Shown: positions 59,235 through 64,000 of the stretch, one piece after another
Layout: the number at the start of each line of letters is the position of its first letter
How positions within the stretch are numbered: position 1 is the first letter of the stretch
Source of the DNA: Voacanga thouarsii
Taxonomy: Eukaryota; Streptophyta; Magnoliopsida; Gentianales; Apocynaceae
Reading direction: 5' to 3'
DNA length: 64,000 nt
Assembly: GCA_026120185.1 (NCBI GenBank)
Contig: JANUWF010003375.1
Span: 1,719,236 to 1,783,235 of the forward strand
Notes under the pieces: generated by a model
The model's input: only the letters and a program-made list of their open reading frames with translations
Databases searched by the model: none
Told to the model about the DNA's origin: nothing
Position numbers and translations under genes: made by a program

Positions 59235-59478
59235 TACTTGGATAGTAGATTCTGGAGCCACTAACCATGTTTGCAATTCATTGCAGGGGTTCCAAGTAAC
59301 CAGACATCTCAATGAAGGAGAGCACACTTTAAGGGTTGGCACAGGATCAGTGATATCTGCAAGAGCTGTTGGAGATGTTTATCTTTATTTTGATAATAAA
59401 CATTTGGTTTTGAAAGATTGTTATTATGTTCCCGACATTTATCGAAATTTGATTTCGGTTTCTTTGTTATTCAAATAA
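59235..59478 (+). pseudogene. Element F protease
   Basis: In frame with the end of gag: TWIVDSGATNHVCNSLQGF has the intact DSG active site, and LRVGTGSVISARAVGDV and LVLKDCYYVPDIYRNLISV complete the domain. A TAA at 59476 after LLFK separates it from integrase in the same frame, so one substitution restores continuity of reading. The protease itself appears undamaged. Confidence 0.86.
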
Positions 59479-60531
59479 AAATATTTTGTTAAATTTTATA
59501 AATTTTCAGTAGAGATATTGTTGAATAACTATTTGATATGTCGTGGAAATTTAAATAATGATCTGTATGTTTTGAAACCTACCAACAGTTCATTATATCA
59601 TACTGAAACTAATAAACGCATTAAGTTATCTCCTCCTAATGAGACTCTCCTATGGCATCTTAGACTTGGTCACATCAATCTAAATAGGATTCAAAGACTT
59701 GTAAAAGAAGGTCCTTTAAGTGACTTAAAGGTAGAACCTCTTCAAGTTTGCGAATCTTGTTTGGAAGGTAAAATGACCAAAAGATCATTTCCTTCCAAAG
59801 GAAATAGAGTAAAGGAAGTCTTAGAATTAGTGCACTCGATGTATGTGGACCAATTAGTGTCCAAGCTAGAGGTGGGTATGAGTATTTTATTACTTTTACG
59901 GATGATTACTCAAGATATGGATATGTTTACCTAATGACTCATAAGTCTCGATGCCTTAGAAAAATTCAAAGAATTTAAGGTCGAGACCGAGAAGCGATTA
60001 GGAAAGAACATTAAGACACTTCGATCAGATTGAGGTGGAGAATATCTATCCCATGACTTTAGATCTTACTTATCAAAAAATGGGATTTTATCTCAACTAA
60101 GTGCACCTGGCACTCCTCAACAAAATGGAGTGGCAGAAAGGAGAAACAGGACCTTGTTAGACATGGTCAGAACAATGCTAGGCTTCTCTACACTCAGTAC
60201 ATCCTTTTGGGGGTATGCTATACAAACTGCGACATACATATTGAATATGGTTCCATCAAAGTCTGTCCTTAAGACTCCATTGGAATTGTGGAATGGGCGG
60301 AAGCCTAATTTGACGCACATTCGGATTTGGGGTTGTCCTGCATATGTGCTAAAGGGAAAGATGGATAAAATGGAATCATGATCAAATTTATGTCTGTTTG
60401 TTGGATATCCAAAAGGAACAAGGGGATACTACTTCTATAGTCCTCAAGATAAGAAAATATTTGTAAGCACAAATGCAATTTTCTTAGAGGACAAGTACAT
60501 AGAAGAACGAGGATCTAAGAGTAGGGTTATT
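59479..60531 (+). pseudogene. Element F integrase
   Basis: LLWHLRLGHINLNRIQRLV and CESCLEGKMTK form the zinc domain. A missing base near 59837 breaks HSDVCGP. The second catalytic region reads RSD then TGA in place of CGA (60030-60032), followed by GGEYLSHDF. The third block NGVAERRNRTLLDMVRTML (60127-60183) is intact. FWGYAIQTATYILNMVPSKS, RIWGCPAYVLKGK, a TGA at 60379 and LCLFVGYPKGTRGYYFYSP follow. Confidence 0.86.
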
Positions 60532-61600
60532 TTGGAAGAAACCAAGGGAGATAATCCCAAGCAAATGGTTACTGAGACCCATACTCAAGATTCACGTGGA
60601 GGATTCGTCTCTATGCCACTTAACATGCCAGATTCCAGTGGGAGAGAGATAGATGTTACACCTTCTATACCCACTGACTCTTCGGGACATAGAGTGGAAG
60701 AATCTCCTGCCCCTGTTCAAAATCCAGTCGTTGAGGAATCAGCAGATCTAATTCCAGTCAACGAGGAAGAGGAAAGTCCAATCGTCCAGGAACCTCCACA
60801 GTTTAGACGTAGTGGGAGAGTCATTCGATGTCCCTCTAGATACTTACTCTATGGAGAAGCTTTTCAAGCAGTCTCTTTTGAGGAAGAAGAGGATCCCTCT
60901 ACGTATAAAGAAGCTGTAGAGGACGTAGACGTAGACCATTGGAAGAGTGCAATGGATTCAGAAATGAAATCTATGTACACTAACTCCGTCTGGGATCTTG
61001 TGGACCTGCCTAATGGGGTAAAACCTATTGGGTGTAAATGGGTCTACAAAAGAAAGAGAGGAGTAGACGGGAAAGTGGAAACTTTCAAAGCTAGATTGGT
61101 TGCTAAGGGTTATACCCAACGAGAAGGTATTGACTATGAGGAAACTTTCTTGCCTGTGGCCATGCTAAAGTCTATAAGAATCCTCTTATCCATTGCAGCT
61201 CACTTCGACTATGAAGTATGGCAAATGGACGTCAAGACAGCTTTCCTTAATGGAAATCTTGACGAATGTATCTACATGGTACAACCGGATGGTTTTATCC
61301 AGGAAGGTCAAGAACAAAAAGTTTGTAAGTTGAATAGGTCCTTATATGGGCTTAAACAAGAGTCTAGATCTTGGAATATCAGATTTGATCAAGCCATTAA
61401 AACTTATGGTTTTGATCAGCATCCTGATGAACCTTGTGTCTATAAGAGAATTACAGATGGTAAGGTGATTTTTCTCATACTCGTATGTTGATGACATCCT
61501 TCTCATTGGAAATGATGTAAGAACATTAACATTGGTGAAAAGTTGGTTAGGTAAACGATTTGATATGAAGGACTTGGGAGAAGCAAGATATGTTCGGGCA
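60532..61600 (+). pseudogene. Element F linker and reverse transcriptase
   Basis: An open frame to 61491 comprises an acidic linker, RRSGRVIRCPSRYLLYG, CKWVYKRKRGVDGKVETFKA, WQMDVKTAFLNGNLDECIYM and SLYGLKQESRSWNIRFDQAI. One extra base at about 61483 shifts the frame directly before YVDD (61484-61495), so the catalytic motif is present in DNA but out of frame. KRFDMKDLGEARYV continues in the new frame. Confidence 0.9.
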
Positions 61601-62469
61601 TTCGGATCCTTCGGGATTGAAAGAACAGACGGATAGCTTTATCTCAAGCTTCATATATTGACAAAATACTGACGAGATTTTCTATGCAAAATTCCAAGAA
61701 AGGTCAATTGCCTTTCGGACATGGAATTCGGTTATCTCGAAGCATAGTCCTAAAACTCTTAACGAGGTTGAGTACATGAAACGAGTTCCTTATGCATCAG
61801 CTGTAGGAAGTCTCATGTATGCTATGCTTTGTACTCGTCCGGACATTTGTCATGCTCGTTGGGATGGTCGGTAGATATCGATCAAACCCAGGACCGGAAC
61901 ATCGGACAGCGAGTCAAGCATATATTTAAGTATCTTCGTAGAACTCGAGGATATATGCTAGTTTACTCAGCTCCGAATTGGTACCTATAGGTTACACCGA
62001 TTCCGATTTTCAAGCCGATAGAGATCTTCGTAAGTCCACCTCGAGCTCTGTTTTCACCTTAGGTGGTGGTGCGATTGTGTGGAGAAGTATCGGACAATCT
62101 TGTATTGCCGACTCTACAATGGAAGCTGAATATGTGGCAGCTTGTGAAGCAGCTAAAGAGGCAGTATGGTTGAAGAAGTTCTTGATAGAACTTGAAGTGG
62201 TTCCTTCTGCATCTCAAGCCATTAGTTTGTACTGTGACAACAGTGGTGCAGTGGCAAATGCAAAAGAACCACGCAGCCATCAGCGTGGTAAACACATTGA
62301 ACGTAAATATCACCTACTTAGGGAGATTGTTCAACGTGGAGATGTAGAAGTGTGCAAGATTTCTTCTGCTGAAAATCTTGCTGATCCTTTTACTAAAAGT
62401 TTGCTTGTAAATGTTTTTGGAAGTCATATAGAAAGTATGGGTATTTCTGACATGTCCCATTTACTCTAG
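61601..62469 (+). pseudogene. Element F RT end and RNase H
   Basis: Several single-base losses and gains (near 61592 and 61855) and a CGA-to-TGA stop (about 61617) break the connection domain. The RNase H frame 61978-62469 is open: MVPIGYTDSDFQADRDLRKS, STMEAEYVAACEAAKEAVWL, YCDNSGAVANAKEPRSHQRG and ENLADPFTKSLL, with the D-E-D pattern kept. RNase H is the one undamaged enzymatic domain besides protease. Confidence 0.88.
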
Positions 62470-62470
62470 G

Positions 62471-62487
62471 ACAAGTGGGAGAATTTT
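62471..62487 (+). other. Element F polypurine tract
   Basis: ACAAGTGGGAGAATTTT just before the LTR; AAGTGGGAGAA is the usual copia form. Confidence 0.85.
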
Positions 62488-63752
62488 TGTTAGATATGCC
62501 CATCGAGTAAATACAATGGTTGTATTTTTTGAAATTAAATAAAGTATGTTTTTATATATTTGTATGTATAAATTATGTATGAGCCTGTTTGTCCACGAAT
62601 TATTTAGATATTATAAATCAAGTGTTTATTTGTTAAACACAGAAAGACTTGATTTATAATTTAATTCGAAATAAATTATCCGCGATCTAAGATAAATTTG
62701 GGCAATTTATTTTGGAAGATCGTCTTAATTTTATTGAAGTCTGTCTTTGACTTTGGTAATAAAATTAAGGATATATTTTGATATATTGGACGGACCATCA
62801 ATATTTATTTGTGGAATAGACCATACAAATAAAATATTAAAAGATTGTCGTACATAATACCTTAATCCTGAGCAAACAATTATTTATATTTACTAACTTG
62901 AAGTTCCTTGAGTTGCCAAAGAGTGAGATTAACTTAATAATCAATATCTCGACATCTTGGGAATTAAAGTGAAATAAATATGAAATAATTGTTATACAAT
63001 ATGGAATCCGTCACCTTTAATAGGCAAGATCATTTCCTCATGAGTTCTTCTAAGGGACAGTTAAATTTGAGCTCAATAATTCAATAGTGTCTATTGAATT
63101 CATTTTGTAAATGTGACGTGGTCACATTGTACTGTCAAATTGAAGATGAGAATTGAGGTTTTGAATGAGGGGCACTGTGGTCATACTGTCTCATTCAAAG
63201 TATTATATTGATCGACAGGGGTAATTTGTTGGATCGATTAATTAATGGATTTTATTATTGACTCCAGTAATTGCGATTAGACTAAGAGTGCAGTTATGTT
63301 CTTTTAGTGGAGTGGAACGTAATTAATAAATTATTTTTATCGACAAAATAATTTATTGGAGCTTAGTCTAATTGTATCCGGTCAGGTCCCTTCAGTGGCT
63401 CCTAATTATGGGACAATAATAAATTATAATTTATTTATAATTTATTAATGAAAATTGCAGAAAACTAAAAATCGTATTTTAGATAGAATATGATAAGTGG
63501 AAATAGTTGTATTCAACTATACTTTTCTTATTCTATCAGGATTCGTATTATGAGATAGAACCCAATATACATATTATGATATAACTCTATTTCAGAGATA
63601 CGTGAGAATGATCGTGGTGGTTCTCTGAAGTTTTTCTCTCAGTTTTTTATGTGAGTCCACCCTCAACAAAGAGAGAAACAAAAATACGATTAACAATTTT
63701 CTGGTCCAAGGAGATTACATTGAAGAAGACTTGGGGGTCTGGAGCATTACCA
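62488..63752 (+). repeat. Element F 3' LTR (about 1.26 kb)
   Basis: TGTTAGATATGCCCATCGAG to about GAGCATTACCA. The right end is placed by the CA and because LTR G sequence resumes by 63761. There is no second LTR in the window to confirm it. Confidence 0.7.
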
Positions 63753-63760
63753 GAAGGCCG

Positions 63761-64000
63761 AAGCATCCACGTGTTAACTTTGAGTATCACAATACTTACG
63801 GATGTGAGAACCATCACTTGATTAAATCAAGAACTATAACACGTACTAGTTTTAGTGCATTAGTGATGTCCCATCTCATTAATACTATGACTAGGGATAA
63901 TTTAAACACAACACAGTTCAGTGTAATAGTATCATGATCTCTATCATGATTTTCTTAGCACAATGTTGTACTTGGGAATTTGTCTAACAATTTTATACAC
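63761..64000 (-). repeat. A-family LTR G, part 2
   Basis: AAGCATCCACGTGTTAACTT onward matches solo LTR E from about 54756 to about 55003, including the ATCATGAT dyad at 63931-63950. About 100 bases of the LTR, and anything beyond, lie outside the window. Confidence 0.82.

Larger units (their letters stand above)
57916..63760 (+). mobile_element. Copia element F (5' LTR missing)
   Basis: gag, protease, integrase, RT and RNase H followed by a purine tract and 3' LTR (62488-63752), inserted in LTR G. There is no 5' LTR or primer site to the left of gag, and about 50 bases of LTR G are missing at the junction, so a deletion probably removed both. It is the best-preserved copia coding region in the window. 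Confidence 0.87.

Overview
This window is repeat-rich plant DNA, most likely from an angiosperm and probably a eudicot. I see no host gene, tRNA or rRNA. It is AT-rich and almost entirely made of transposable elements inserted into one another: Ty1/copia elements of the Angela/Tork type (terminal motif TGTTAG/TGTTGG, initiator-Met tRNA primer site, gag-PR-INT-RT-RNaseH order), one Ty3/gypsy element of the Tat lineage (dual RNase H, antisense extra gene), long LTRs beginning TGTAACACC of the kind seen in Tekay-like chromoviruses, one end of a CACTA DNA transposon and a decayed hAT transposase gene. Lineage names rest on motif recognition, not on a search.

Layout. (1) 1-30003: an old copia element (B). 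Its 5' LTR is split by copia element A (203-20334), and A's own 3' LTR is split by the Tat element (8739-19724, coding strand minus). Target-site duplications (TAGGG/TGGGG for A, ATAAC for Tat) prove the order B, then A, then Tat. B's gag half is replaced by a non-coding repeat (22640-23490) and a truncated A-family LTR (23675-25257); its PR/INT/RT/RNaseH remnant runs 25258-28100, followed by its 3' LTR. (2) 30004-38927: start of a minus-strand gypsy element with its primer site and LTR, a CACTA terminus with subterminal repeats, and a 4.4-kb solo LTR (32940-37372, duplication AGCAC). (3) 38928-48683: copia element C, 5'-truncated, its integrase region cut by a 4.2-kb solo LTR (40609-44816, duplication CCCAG). 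(4) 48690-53079: two tandem copies of a non-coding repeat family (R1, R2) and the end of another gypsy-type LTR. (5) 53255-64000: a (CATA)n microsatellite with an A-family solo LTR inserted at its edge, a hAT transposase pseudogene interrupted by another A-family LTR, and copia element F (58366-63752) inserted in that LTR.

All coding regions carry stops, frameshifts or lost catalytic residues, so none of the elements looks autonomous. Many stops fit C-to-T or G-to-A transitions (CGA to TGA, TGG to TAG/TGA), as expected for methylated, silenced DNA.

The most interesting object is the antisense gene inside the Tat element (9785-12759, plus strand). It resembles a plant mobile domain protein with an acidic middle and a coiled-coil tail, has its own TATA-like box, and contains a small in-frame GT-AG intron that could survive retrotransposition only because it lies antisense to the element's genomic RNA. 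Antisense extra ORFs are a known theme in the Tat lineage, so this is an instructive example rather than a new system. I found nothing I would claim as a wholly undescribed system.
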